Below, one piece after another: positions 1 through 12,100 of a stretch of DNA of 64,000 nucleotides. Position 1 is the first letter of the stretch. Each line of letters begins with the position of its first letter. The notes beneath the pieces are model-generated. The model was not told the origin of the DNA and ran no database searches. It saw only the letters and a program-made list of their open reading frames with translations. The position numbers were made by a program, and so were the translations under genes. The stretch is from Papio anubis. Its lineage: Eukaryota; Chordata; Mammalia; Primates; Cercopithecidae. The stretch is taken from positions 212,599,467-212,663,466 of the forward strand of contig NC_044976.1 of NCBI RefSeq assembly GCF_008728515.1. The letters are read 5' to 3'.

Positions 1-49
1 CAGCCTCCCAAAGTCCTAGGATTATAGGCATGAGCCACCGTGCCCAGTC
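1..49 (-). repeat. Alu, 5' end only (cut by window edge)
   Basis: The sequence is the complement of the Alu head (GGCTCATGCC-type), ending at the A-box region. Confidence 0.9.
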
Positions 50-1006
50 AAGTTGTTTTAAAAAGACAATCTAAATTTCTCATGTAATGATAGTTTTTCT
101 GATTTCTGATTTCTACCTGTGTTGAAGAAAAACTTTTTCTTTCTCTTGAATTTTATTCAGCTTAAGTAACAATTTATAAAAATAAATTAGATTTTCTTAA
201 TATATTATTAGGCTCATTTGATGGGTTGATATTACTAAGGCATTTAAAGGTGTTTGAAACGCCAATCTCTAAGAGATTTATTGGTTAGTAAAGGCCTAGA
301 CAGCATATATATTAAAATGAAAGTTCCAAGATGGGCTTGATTAAGCTCGTAGCTAGAGCTACAGCATTCATTACAAAATTTAGTTTTTAATTATAAAATA
401 GGCAACATTCCCTCTTGTGTTGTAGTACTAAACTACTATATTCACTACAAAAACATACTATCATTTATGATGTCTAGAGAATTAAAAAGGAAAAAAAGAG
501 TTGTTAGTATCGTATTTCTGTGACTGTTCCAATTTCTTTGTTGGCATTAAAACGTGCAACTACAGATTTTGCAAACACACTTCAGAAAACACACATTGCA
601 TCTTCATACTATATCAGAATATTTTAGTGGAAAATTACCACAAACATGTTTTGCATGTATATTTATGAGCATGCAGCAATAAGATCAGTTGGGGAGAAAA
701 ACTGCTGACAATGCTCTGTTTTGTCCTTTGACCTGGAGAAAGAGTTAATTCAAGCCATGCATGTCCAACATTTAATTTCTACTGCCTGTAAACTGTGAAG
801 ATTAGAATTAAAAAGGGACAGCAAACAGTCTAAAAAATTTTTAAGGATATTAACATAATGTTTTTATTTTCTAAAATATGCACTTAAAACATAATGAAAA
901 CCAAGTGCTTTATTTTGATAATTCAAGGTCTTTAAATTTAAATATATCTTGCCAAAATAAATCTGGATATCTCAGTTACAACTTGGTATCAAGAATCACT
1001 GAAGGA

Positions 1007-1289
1007 GGCCAGGTGCCTGTAATCCGAGCACTTTGGGAGGCTGAGACAGGAGGACAGATCAGCCTAACCAATATGGTGAAACCTCGTCTCTACTAAAAAT
1101 ACAAAAAATTAGCCGGGCCTGGTGGCACACGCCTGTAATCCCAGCTACTTGGGAGGTTGAGGCAGGAGAATCACTTGAATCCGGGAGGCAGAGGTTGCAG
1201 TGAGCTGAGATCATGCCATTACACTCCAGCCTGGGCAGCAAGAGCAAGACTCTGTCTCAAACAAACAAACAAACAAACAAACAAACAAA
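1007..1289 (+). repeat. Alu with internal deletions and (AAAC)n tail
   Basis: It has an Alu body with a shortened head (GGCCAGGTG runs straight into CCTGTAATCC) and a tail of CAAA units at 1258-1288. AATCACTGAAGGA before and AATCATTGAAGGA after look like target-site duplications. Confidence 0.92.
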
Positions 1290-1446
1290 AAATCATTGAA
1301 GGAATGTTTTGGGGAAAAAAAAACTAGTTAAACTCCTAGAAGCAAATTGCAAATTACATCAGAGAAACATAACAGAACTCTTCTCTTAATGCTAAATCTG
1401 AGATTTCCAATCTTCTATTTTTATTACACGTTACTTTAAAAAAACT

Positions 1447-1618
1447 CTTTTTTTTTTTTTTTTTTTTTTTAATGGAGACAGGGTCTCACTTGTCCCAGGC
1501 TGGAATGAAGTAGTGTCATCACAGCTCACTGAAGCCTTGAACTCCTGGGCTCAAGTAATCCTCCAACTTTGCCCTCCCCTAAAACACTGGGATTACAAGC
1601 AGGAAACACTGTGGTGGC
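1447..1618 (-). repeat. Old Alu/FLAM-like monomer
   Basis: A T-run is followed by GGAGACAGGGTCTCACT and CTGGGATTACAAGCA. It is diverged and about half the length of an Alu. Confidence 0.8.
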
Positions 1619-4268
1619 CTAAAACTATTTTAAAGACATCATCTAAAATATGGAATTGGAAACATTACAGAATTATTTTTACATATCCAATTGGGACAAT
1701 ATCAAAGGTGCTAAGTTCAGATTATTTCCAAGGTCTTTAAAGTTTATACCGTGCACAGCAACACTGATCAGTATGATTTAACATTCTTTTAAGTCATGTT
1801 TCAAAAGATAAAAATTTTCTTTTTTTTTCCATTCAAAATAGTATAATTATCTTAAACAGAAATGTTATAATATCAAAGCACCTAAATTAGCAAAATCAAA
1901 CAGGTATGTTTGTTTGTTTGCTTGATGACCTTCTCCACACAGCTATTATAGTATGTTCACACTGAATGAAAGATCCTGGCTACTGTCCTAGATAAGATGT
2001 AACACTATAAATGGGTACCTTGAGAGAATCTGAATATACAATCCCAGATTACAAGGTGGCTTTATGCTCATAAGGTGCAATAGAGAATATAAACTGGGTA
2101 AAACATCAGAATTGCAAAGATTTTAGTAAACAATACCAAAACCTTTATATGGTATATTGACCTTGCATATACTCCTGATAATAATCCAGTAGATTCCAGC
2201 TGTCTTCTGGAAGCTTGCATACAAGTAAACACTCAAACTATTTCTTAGAGCTAGAATAAATATGGCAGAACAACAACAGGCTGGGGATTAAAAGCCTTTG
2301 ATTCTCATTCCGCCCCTGCCACAGCCATGTGCCCAGGGCAGGTTATTTCCTCTATTGGCCTCAGTTCCCTTAAGGGAATAACTCTTCTAACTCTTAAATT
2401 CCATGATTCTCATTATTTAATATACTGCTAGTAAGTATGAAAAGACCAAAATCATATACTTCAATTTGTCCTAGGGAATTTCATATACAATTCAAGGTTA
2501 TTTTTGGACACAGAAAACTGAATATTTATCAAGTTCTGTATTCAAAGAAGCAGAAAATGAAATGTAGCTTTATATATAGCATCTTACAGTTGTTTCTTAG
2601 ACTTGCTGAAGTAATAATATTTAGCTTGGATCTCAAGCCTTATCCTAAATATCAAGGAATAAAACCACATCATGTGTTAAGAGGTACTCCAAGCTACCTG
2701 GTAACACAGAAATTATGTTAAGACAGGAAAATACACACATATCTTAATGGAGATGAGGTGATAAAACACGGAGTATAGCAGAAGAAATTTCTTCAGGAAA
2801 TGCAGCAGAGATGAAATGTGAATTGAAGAAGTAGAACCATAAGCAACAACAGAATGAAAAAAAAAACCAAAATAGTTAGTTTTAAAATATTTGGCAATAA
2901 ATTTATGAACCACCAACCAAAGCTTCAAGTGTGGAAACGAGGACTGGAGTAATAAGGAAAATGTTGTCTAATTTTTTTTTGGAATCATGATTATATGTTA
3001 TCCGGCTTCAGCCTACATCCATTTCTACCATAGACAGTGACCATCATTACCAAACCCACTGAGCAGCAAAGAGAGAGAGGTGAATGGAGTGGAGGAAAGC
3101 AGCAGTGAAAAGAGGAAGAAAAGTGAAAAAAGTATCATATGCAAAGTACCGTTCCTTTAGGGTCTTGTAGGATATAGTGTGGTAGATGTAAACCAATCAA
3201 AAATAAAAAGATGAAATTTCCTATCAACTTCCCCTCCACTTTTAACTCAAGACTTAGGGCTCACTGAGATGTCTGCCTACTGAAAACCATCACGCATCTG
3301 CAAGCCTGTTATAACAGCTGGCCTCCCACACTGGCCTTTGCAGCCACGCCCACATAGGAGGCTCATTATGAAGTAATGAGAACAGGCTTACAGGATACAA
3401 ACAAATATCCACCTCATGACTCTTTGGTCACACATGTCTCTCAATGGCTTCAGCTCTGAACACAAAGTATGTAAGCAAACAAATATAACAACATCAGTTA
3501 AATTCTGGTGGAGAGTAAGTAGTTTTTGTAGTTATTATATTCAATTACACCTAATTACTAGAGTTAAACGATGTAACAGCACTTTTTGAGATAATGCTCA
3601 TAACCAGTTAAATTTCCACAGCCCAGTATGGACAATATATGCTGAGTGATTCCCCATGAATCCATCTTCTTCCACTGAAATAAATTAAGGGTTAGTTTTC
3701 ACCTGCTCCAACTATAAACAGATTTAACTTTAAAAAGTATAGGTAAAGTATGTGAGACATTTCAAAATAGGTAGGGGAAAAAAAGAACAAAACATTGATT
3801 ATTTAACTCTGAAAGAAGTAATAAAGCATATGCTGCTTTTCTTCAAGTTCTTAAGGGCTTTGAATTAATGTGAGGATATTTAAAGGTTAAACACACGCTT
3901 TTAGAAGCACAATGTTAATTCCTACACTTTAAACCAGATAATGCCAGATAATCTAATTTTGACACACACACATCCAAATATATCACCAACTGGAGAATTA
4001 AAACTCCTAAATCAGCTCAATGAATTCCTAATTTTGAAATCACTATTTTGCCCCAGGACTTTAATTGGAAGTATATATAACTTCTGACTTTTCCATTTAC
4101 TACGCTACATAAAACTATTTCATGGAACCTCCCCCGCCACCTCATATATCATAACTTTTGTTTTGAACGAGTATCTTGGGAAGACAACTAGACCCTTTTT
4201 TTTTTTAAAAAAAGGAACCCCAAAATATACAACATGCTAATGCTATTAGAAATCTGGATCCAATTTAC

Positions 4269-6101
4269 CTGAAGCAGAGCCATGAGCTGAGGTCATACTT
4301 TTGACCTTGGAGTCTGAGAGTCGAGAGATACTGTTAGCTCTAATTCTAGGAGAAAATTTATCTGATGGTACTAATCTGGCTCCACTTCTAATGATGGCTT
4401 CTGCGGTCCTCGAAGAGGCACTACTTCTAGAAATTGTTGCTTCAGAGTCACTACGAGCTGACAGTGAGCCAAGTCGTGTTCTACGAGGCTGAGCCAATAA
4501 ATCAATCCGAGAGATGTTACGCCTTCCTGTGGGAGGTTTTGATGTAGAACTTGTTGTGGATACTTCAGAAGCAACAGATGCTTTGTCAGCATCGGCAAGT
4601 TCACTGTCTGAAGCTTCACCAAGTCGTGCTCTGCGCAAGAGGGAAGTCCTGGTAGGTCGTGGCCTTGGAAGGGTGGTCGATTTACTGGATGAACCAGATA
4701 CTACCGGAGAAGTCTTAGATTTCGTTACTTTACTTCCTTCCAGTTTGGAATGTACATGCTCATCAGCTGAGGTAAGTGGAGTCCGTCCATGAGGTTTACA
4801 GGAGTAAGTTTCTTGATCAGATGACATAATATCAGAGATGGCAGAATGAGGTACACTAGAGGTTTGATCATCATCGGTTAGGTCTACCGAAGGCTGTCTT
4901 ATTCTCCCACTGGATTGAACAAATTTACGACCATCTGCTCTTGAACCCACATCTGTGGAACGACTTTTTGTTTTCTTTTCCATTTTTTCCCTAGTACCTG
5001 AAGATGACGATTTTGTAGCATCTTTGGAAGGAGAACCTGTGGAACACCTATCTTTATAGAGGCTAGTGAAACTCTTTCGCTTTTGGGTTGATTTTCTTTC
5101 AGTTTCTCCAGTAACCAGACTGATTGTACTAGCTGTATCTACATCAGATTCTGGTGAAATAGAATTGTCTCTATTATAACTGGGAGTGTCTGGTCCTTCA
5201 TCAGTTTTATTATCTTCACGTAGTTTAGCTTCTAGAAAAGCCATGACTGCTTCTGTGTCTTTTAGAATAAGGGTTGTGTCCATACTAGAATCAGGATCTA
5301 AAGACTCACTTCTTTCTCGTATTCTACTTGCAGATGTTAATGCTAAAGAAGAAGGAGTAGAGGAAGTCTGTTTATTTATATGGGGAATAAGTTCTATGGG
5401 TATGTTTGGGCTGGGTTTTTCTATAGTGAAGCTCCCTTGTCGCACTAATGACTTGGAGGATTCCTTCTTGTCTCCTCCCTTTGGAGTCTGACTTTTCAGA
5501 ATTTCCTCAGCTTTTCTTCTTTTGCTCTCACTTTGTGCCACTCTGTCTCCTTTGCTTGTAGAATGTCCTGAATTTTTTTCTGGAGGTTGTGATTCTTGTT
5601 TAAAAGGTTCCTCCCTACATTTATCTGTCTGACCTGAAACATTTTTGGAAGACAATTTAGTAGGTGTCCACTGAGCCTCCTCCCTTTGTTCTTGTTGTTG
5701 AAGTTTTGCTAATGTTTGCTTTACCAAAGAAGTTTCCTTATCAGGTTCATTTTTCTCCTTTCCAGGAGCAGAGCTGCCTAAGTGAAGTAGGGTTTTATTA
5801 TCTCCACCAGTTTTGAGAGTCTCTCCATTTACTGCCCTGTTCATTTTACTCAAGGGTCTGTCGGCATCTTGTTTATCTTTCTGGTATACCTGTGTAGGTG
5901 CTTCTTTCTCCTGAAGTTCTGTGTCTTGTTTTTCTCCTATCTCTGACCTCTGTGTTATAACCTTTGCTCTGTGGCTCTCAAGAGACTTTTCTTCATTTGG
6001 AAGCTGGGGAAGAGTTCGTCTCCTTCTCTCTCCCTGGCTAGCCAAGGAAGTTGCAGAGCCAGTACTTCTCACTGTCATGCCAGACTCACTGATCTCTGTC
6101 T
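4269..6101 (-). CDS. CEP170: CEP170 giant Ser/Thr-rich exon (about residues 677-1288)
   Basis: This exon is 1,833 nt, phase 1 at both ends, with 610 whole codons and no stop. The order seen is: an S/T-rich start ([20 protein letters not shown]) with basic [12 protein letters not shown]; a Q/E-rich helix ([19 protein letters not shown], about 803-821); the fourth F/Y-T-I-E motif at about 901 ([20 protein letters not shown]); an S-S-T-P polo-box-like site near 923-926; a predicted helix [16 protein letters not shown]; an acidic patch [10 protein letters not shown]; and an Arg/Ser-rich end ([35 protein letters not shown]). Basic Ser/Arg-rich sequence of this kind fits the known microtubule and centrosome binding of CEP170, regulated by phosphorylation. 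The acceptor is ATTTTATAG before AGACAGAG and the donor is GCTTCAG followed by GTAAAT. The open frame runs on to 6237 into a MER2 element, but that part is intron. Confidence 0.97.
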
Positions 6102-9100
6102 CTATAAAATAAAAACCACAAAGAAGGAATTGGTTAAGACAAAAAAATAAAAATAAAAGGAGCACCCTACAGTTGTCTGTCAGTATCCACGAAGACTGGT
6201 TCCAGACCCCTTCTTCCCCCAGGATACCAAATTCCAAGGATGCTTAAGTACCTTATATAAAGTGATGTAGTATTTGTATATAACCTACTCACACCCTCCC
6301 ATATACTTTAAATCATGTCTAGATTACTTATAATACCTATTACAATGTAAAAGCTATGTAAATAGTTGTTAATACTGTATTGCTTAGTGAATAAGTACAA
6401 AAAACAAAGTCTATACACGTTCGGTGGGGACACGATCATTTCTTTTTCCCTCTCAAATATTTTCAGTCCTCAGGTGAATTCACAGATGCAAAACTCACTA
6501 ATACAAAACCTATGGATGCAGAGGGCCAGCTATATTACATTACATTTTGAGATGTAATTAAAAATGACTTAGCCTAAAAAACAAGTGAGCCAGCATTGTG
6601 ACTAAGTAGTTTAAAAAGTAAGTACAATTTCAAGCTGCACAAATAAGCAATTCCTAGAGGAGTCAGGAAGGCCAATTGTATGAGATGAAAATTAGAGTCA
6701 TCTGATCATTTTTCTCCTTTCATATATTTTCTATTTATTAATTGACAAAAATTATGTATCTGTGTGGTGTATAACATGATGTTTGGCTACACGTATGCCA
6801 TTATGGAATGGCTAAGTCAAGCTAATTAACATATCTATTACCTAGCATACTTATCCTTTTTGTGGTGAGAACATTTAAGATCTACTTTCAGCTATTTCAA
6901 ATACACAATGCATTGTTACTAACTACAGTCATAATGGTATATAAGGGTCATCTGATCTTAAACCTAAATATATTGCTCTTCTTTCCTCTTAATGTGTTTT
7001 ATAGAAGGAAAGTTCACTGTGTTCATTCTTGCTTTTGTAACCTTCCATCCTTGAGGTTTGCTCAAAAAGCCAGAATCTAACTATTGTAGATGTATACAGA
7101 GAATGTCAAATAAACATTGTTTATTTTCTGTATTTTCAACTACACAGTAGAGAAGAACAAAATATATAGTTTTTAAAAAGTATTATCTACTTCAAAGAAT
7201 GACACTTTTGGATTTCCTAAGTAAAATGAAAAAGACAGCTTTAACATTTCAAAAAAATCTATAGCTGATTAAAAGAATTTTAAAAATTATAAGTATGAAA
7301 TAGCAGAATTTTCACAGTCAGGACACAGCAAAATTTTATAAATTGAGAAGTTTTAAATTATAGTCTTCTGGTTATTAATGCCACATATGGAAATACAAAA
7401 TCCCTTTCTTTTTTTTCAAGTAGAAGCCGATGAGAAAATATATATTTTGATTTTTCCACGAGAGAATTTGAGAATATTTAAGGATTTTCCTGACTGTTAA
7501 AAATGGAATGTATTTCTGAGAAAAAGGAGACATCTTTTCAGGGAAATATAAATTAACATATAAAGCTTCCTAATCCCTTAGGGATAAATGGAGAAAAGAT
7601 ACTAGATACAGCTTCTGTGGGTCTTTTTTTTCTCTTTATAATCCTAAAAGTTCAGCATTTAAATATCGTATCAATACAATGGTTATGATGGAGGAAAATC
7701 CTTACTGAACTGATAGATTTAACTTTAATTTAGTCATTAATCATGTTATATCTTGTTTTGTTTTTTCTTTCATATGTCTTATCTCCTTAGTACTAACTGA
7801 AGCATCTAGAATGTAATGGCTACTTTACCCTTTTGTATTTTTCTGGTATTTCTCATACTGCCCCCTCCCCATATACATTCAATATGTTTAACAAAAACAT
7901 TTTACAATTTAAGTGGATTTATCAAGCTTATGTAAATAAGTTCATTTAAATATGATGAATAGAAATGAGATCATGAAAGCTAAGTGGTATATTATTTTTT
8001 ATAACAAGGGTAGAACTTTGCTTTTCACAGATAATACTTAATAATTTTATAACAGATTCTTTGGTAAATTTATCTAGCCTTCTGTCTGGTTTCTTTGTTT
8101 CCTAAACACAGGGTATATGAAGCAAATGACTCTGTTCCCTCAAAAGAATTTTTGGTAATACTATCAATAACTTCTAGATTCTAATATAAATAAATGATGT
8201 AGCTTTTCTAGTACACTGCTATGTAGCTTCCTCAAATACTTCTAATACTTACAAAATTCTTAAAACAGATTTTTGGGGTGCCACAAGCCTGAGACAAAAC
8301 AAATTTCCATTTGCAACCAGAACGAAATTAAGAAAACAGATAAAAACCATGTACAAAATCTCATCGAGGGTCTTTTTGTTTTTTAACTGTAAATGGGTAT
8401 TTATTTTTCAACTTGGATAAGTTTTTTATTTTGATTTTTTATTGTAAGTTGACAATGTATATTTGTATATGTTTATGGTATATAAAATGTTGACCATAAA
8501 TACAATGTGAAATAGTTAAATCAAGCTACTTAGCATATTCATCACCTCAAAGAGTAAACATTTTTTGTGATGAGAACATCTAAAAGGTGCAATACTACAT
8601 TATGAACTCTATTCACCAGGCTGTGTAGTAGACCTCAGGAAAAAACAAGCTGCTTCCTCCTGTCTAGCTGAGATTTTGTACCTTTTCACCACCATCTCCT
8701 CATCCCCTTTCAGGGTCTTAACTAATGAACAAAATGCAATAATGAAATCCTTGAAGGCAAACAATTTCATTTTGTTTAAATAAATTTCATTTTGTTTGTA
8801 ATAAAAATCATACGACATAGATTTGTAAGATTATTAATTTCTTTTTCATTAAATGTATCACATGAAGTAGGCACTCAATAAATACCTGTTGTATTTATGA
8901 ATGAAATCATTTAGACCTGTCTTCAACTTATTTTTAAATTTTAACTTATATATACAATATATATATGCTTCATCTACATATGTAATATATATACACACAT
9001 ATATATTATGCTTCATCTACAAATTATTTCCTTATCTTCAGTTAAGATTATACTTTAATGAGAGCTGCATCATTAGTCAAAATGATATCTTAAGATATCA

Positions 9101-12100
9101 GCATATCAGAAAGAGTAGGAAGAGTTTTTATTTAAAAGTAAAAACACAAAATTTAAAAACCATTCTTATTTTCAACAGCAGAAATTTACAACTAAAAGGA
9201 AAAGTGCCTTGGAATGAACTATTAAATCCAAGCTGGTGTCTGTTCACCTGTCCTTAGAAGTCTCAACTTATGAAGTCCACAGAATTTCTCAAAAAACAGT
9301 TTTATCACTTTGAATTTGTCCCCTGCTTAATATCCCTCAAAATATACAATATCTAATAAAAATCAGCGTTTTACTTATAAAATAAATTCATGTATCAGCA
9401 TGAGAATATGTGAATTGTTTATTTAGGTTTAACTTCCTTCTTACTATATAGATTTGGCTTGTTTTTATAATAACAACTGATATATGATTCACAAAAAACA
9501 GAAGGAAAGAGTAAGAGAAAGAGAGAGAAATGGCGAAAGAGAAGAAAAAAGGGATAAAGAATAAAAGGGAGGAAGAATGAAAGAGAGAAAGAGAAAGAAT
9601 ACCATTCTCTAAAGGAAGAGGTGCAGAAAATTCCATTATCCTTTCTTCTTGATCATGCCTTGTATGATTGGCAGCCAAACTAGCCCATTGTGAAACCCAG
9701 CGTTTGCTTCCAGATGAAGACGTGCCTTCCTAAAGGGGAAAAATAAGAAAACGAAATCATGCAGCCTGGTCATATCTGAGTCTCATGAAAGACAATTTCA
9801 TTTAGTCACAGTAACTTGTCATACAAACCCATAAGTAAACCTCACCTTGCTATATTATCATTTATTACCTTTTCTCTTACATAAAATAAAAATTCTCTAG
9901 AAAATAAAGATTTTCTCTGAAAACAAACTATGTTACTAAATGAAACTGTTTTGTTAAATTCTCAATGAAAAATCTCTAGAGAAGCCAAGGCTTCATATGA
10001 AAACTGTAATGACAACTAGGGAGTGGAAAGCTATGACGGAAACTTTATTTTGAACTAGTCAAAACAAATATTTCATTGAAAGTGTCAGATTTGGGCCGGG
10101 CATGGTGGCTGACGCCTGTAATCCGAGTACTTTGGGAGGCTGAGGTGGGCAGATAACGAGGTCAGGAAATTGAGACCATCCTAGCCAACGTGGTGAAACC
10201 CTGTCTCTACTAAAAACACAAAAATTAGTTGGGCATGGTGGCGCATGCCTACAATCCCAGCTACTCGGGAGGCTGAGGCAGATGAATGTCATGAAACCAG
10301 GAGGTGGAGGTTGCAGTGAGCTGAGATCACGCCACTGCACTCCAGCCTGGCAACAGAGCGAGACTTTGTCTCAAAAAGAAAAAAAAAGTGCCAGGTTTGA
10401 TAGATTAATAATGACAAGCTAAACACTGAAGAAGTGAAGACTTCAAATAGATAAATCACTACATGATTTCAAGAATAGTATGTAAGAATAGTAAGTATAG
10501 GCCAGGTGTGGTGGCTCATGCCTGTAATCCCAGCATTTTACGAGGCCAAGGCGGGTAGACCACCTGAGGTCAGGAGTTCAAGACCATCCTGGCCAACACG
10601 GTGAAACCCTGTCTCTACTAAAAACACAAAAATTTGCCGGGCGTGGTGGCATGCACCTGTAGTCCCAGCTACTTGTGAGGGTGAGGCAGGGGAATCTCGT
10701 GAACCCGGGAGGCGGAGGTTGCAGTGAGTTGAGATTGTGCCACTGCACTCCAGCCTGGGTGACAGAGCGAGACTCTGCCTCAAAAAAAAAAGAAAAAAGA
10801 AAAAAAAAAAAAAGAATAGTAAGTATAGAGAATGACACACATACAGTGAAGCCTCCTAAGGATACTAAAGCCTGTTGCATCCTTAATCCCATCCAAGGTT
10901 TTCTGTTACCTGCCCACATTTCTGAGTAGTGAAGGTGGTACCAGAGCCATGTGGACCATGCTAAGAATACCAACAGTATGAGTGCCACTGACACACGCTT
11001 ATGTAAAACCATTCTGTGAAGTGTTCTAAATGGCCTGTTAGGTAATTCCTACAGAAGAACCTACTAGGGCTATAGCTGTTGCTTGGCAGGGGTTGAGGGA
11101 ATAGAGAAGAGAGAAGAGAGTCTATTTAAATTCACATTTACCAAAACCATTCCTGGGTTACTCAGAATGGCAACATATTGCCTCAAATAACTATCACCTG
11201 CTTTCAATAAGTAAATTAAACATCTCATAAAACAGGAACCAGAATTAAAATTCTCCCAATCATGGGGAAATAATGAGCCCTAAAATACAGTAATTGCTTT
11301 GACAGTTTTCGGGAAGTAGACCATATAAAGAAACAATTTTAACATTAATAAACAAACATATAGGTCTATTTACCTGTATGTAAAAAACAAATCTTATTTA
11401 TACTTAATACAAATGTTAACATTTTATTTATATTTTCTTTATTTATACCTTAAGATTTTCTTCTTTTATATTTCATTTTTTTCTTTTATTTTCCATTTTA
11501 TATTAATTTATATTTGTATGTTACAAATTAGCTTATTTCCTGAGAGACACTATAGCATGAGTGAGAGAATGAAAGCTTCCATTGAATGCTAGTTCTTATT
11601 ATCTGAGTAAATAATAATTAATACTTCTGCCTTAGATACTTTTTTTACATTTCTTTTTGACACATCAATGTGGTATGAAATTCTTTTTTTTTTTGAGACG
11701 GAGTCTCGCTCTGTCGCCCAGGCTGGAGTGCAGTGGCCGGATCTCAGCTCACAGCAAGCCTCGCCTCCCGGGTTTATGCCATTCTCCTGCCTCAGCCTCC
11801 TGAGTAGCTGGGACTACAGGCGCCCGCCACCTTGCCCGGCTAATTTTTTTGTATTTTTTTTAAGCAGAGATGGGGTTTCACCGTGTTAGCCAGGATGGTC
11901 TCGATCTCCTGACCTCGTGATCCGCCCATCTTGGCCCCCCAAAGTGCTGGGATTACAGGCTTGAGCCACCACGCCCGGCTGTATGAAATTCTAATATCAT
12001 TTCTGATAAAGGCAAAAAACATTTGTTAAGTGCATAAATCTCAGGCAAGTAATACGCTGGATGCTTTATATACTTCATTAAATTCTCTATAAATAGATTT

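Larger units (their letters stand above)
1..4268 (-). other. CEP170: CEP170 intron after the large exon (partial)
   Basis: The donor is at 4268. Besides the Alu pieces at 1-49, 1007-1289 and 1447-1618, a MIR-like stretch lies near 2280-2410. I see nothing I can name in 50-1006, 1619-2279 or 2411-4268, which are AT-rich. The next CEP170 exon, expected to start by completing V1288, is not found here. Confidence 0.8.
6102..9602 (-). other. CEP170: CEP170 intron between exons 9603-9729 and 4269-6101
   Basis: This 3,501-bp intron contains a MER2 DNA transposon (6167-6536), two L1 3'-end pieces (6725-6985, 8425-8720), an L2 tail (8855-8907) and a purine-rich tract next to the donor. Bases 6990-8424 and 8910-9500 are AT-rich with nothing recognised. 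A short AT repeat with twice-repeated 'ATATGCTTCATCTACA'-like units lies near 8950-9025. Confidence 0.85.

Noticed and set aside
1059..1247. Short open frame with a '[19 protein letters not shown]' type product, and some thirty like it
   Set aside because: These are translations of Alu elements, seen at each Alu in both orientations.
4301..5491. Plus-strand frames of 60-100 codons opposite the giant exon
   Set aside because: They are antisense shadows of the CEP170 exon with no family match.
6102..6237. Upstream start and 45 extra codons of the 663-codon frame
   Set aside because: A strong acceptor stands at 6102-6103, the family protein begins there, and most of the extension is MER2 sequence.
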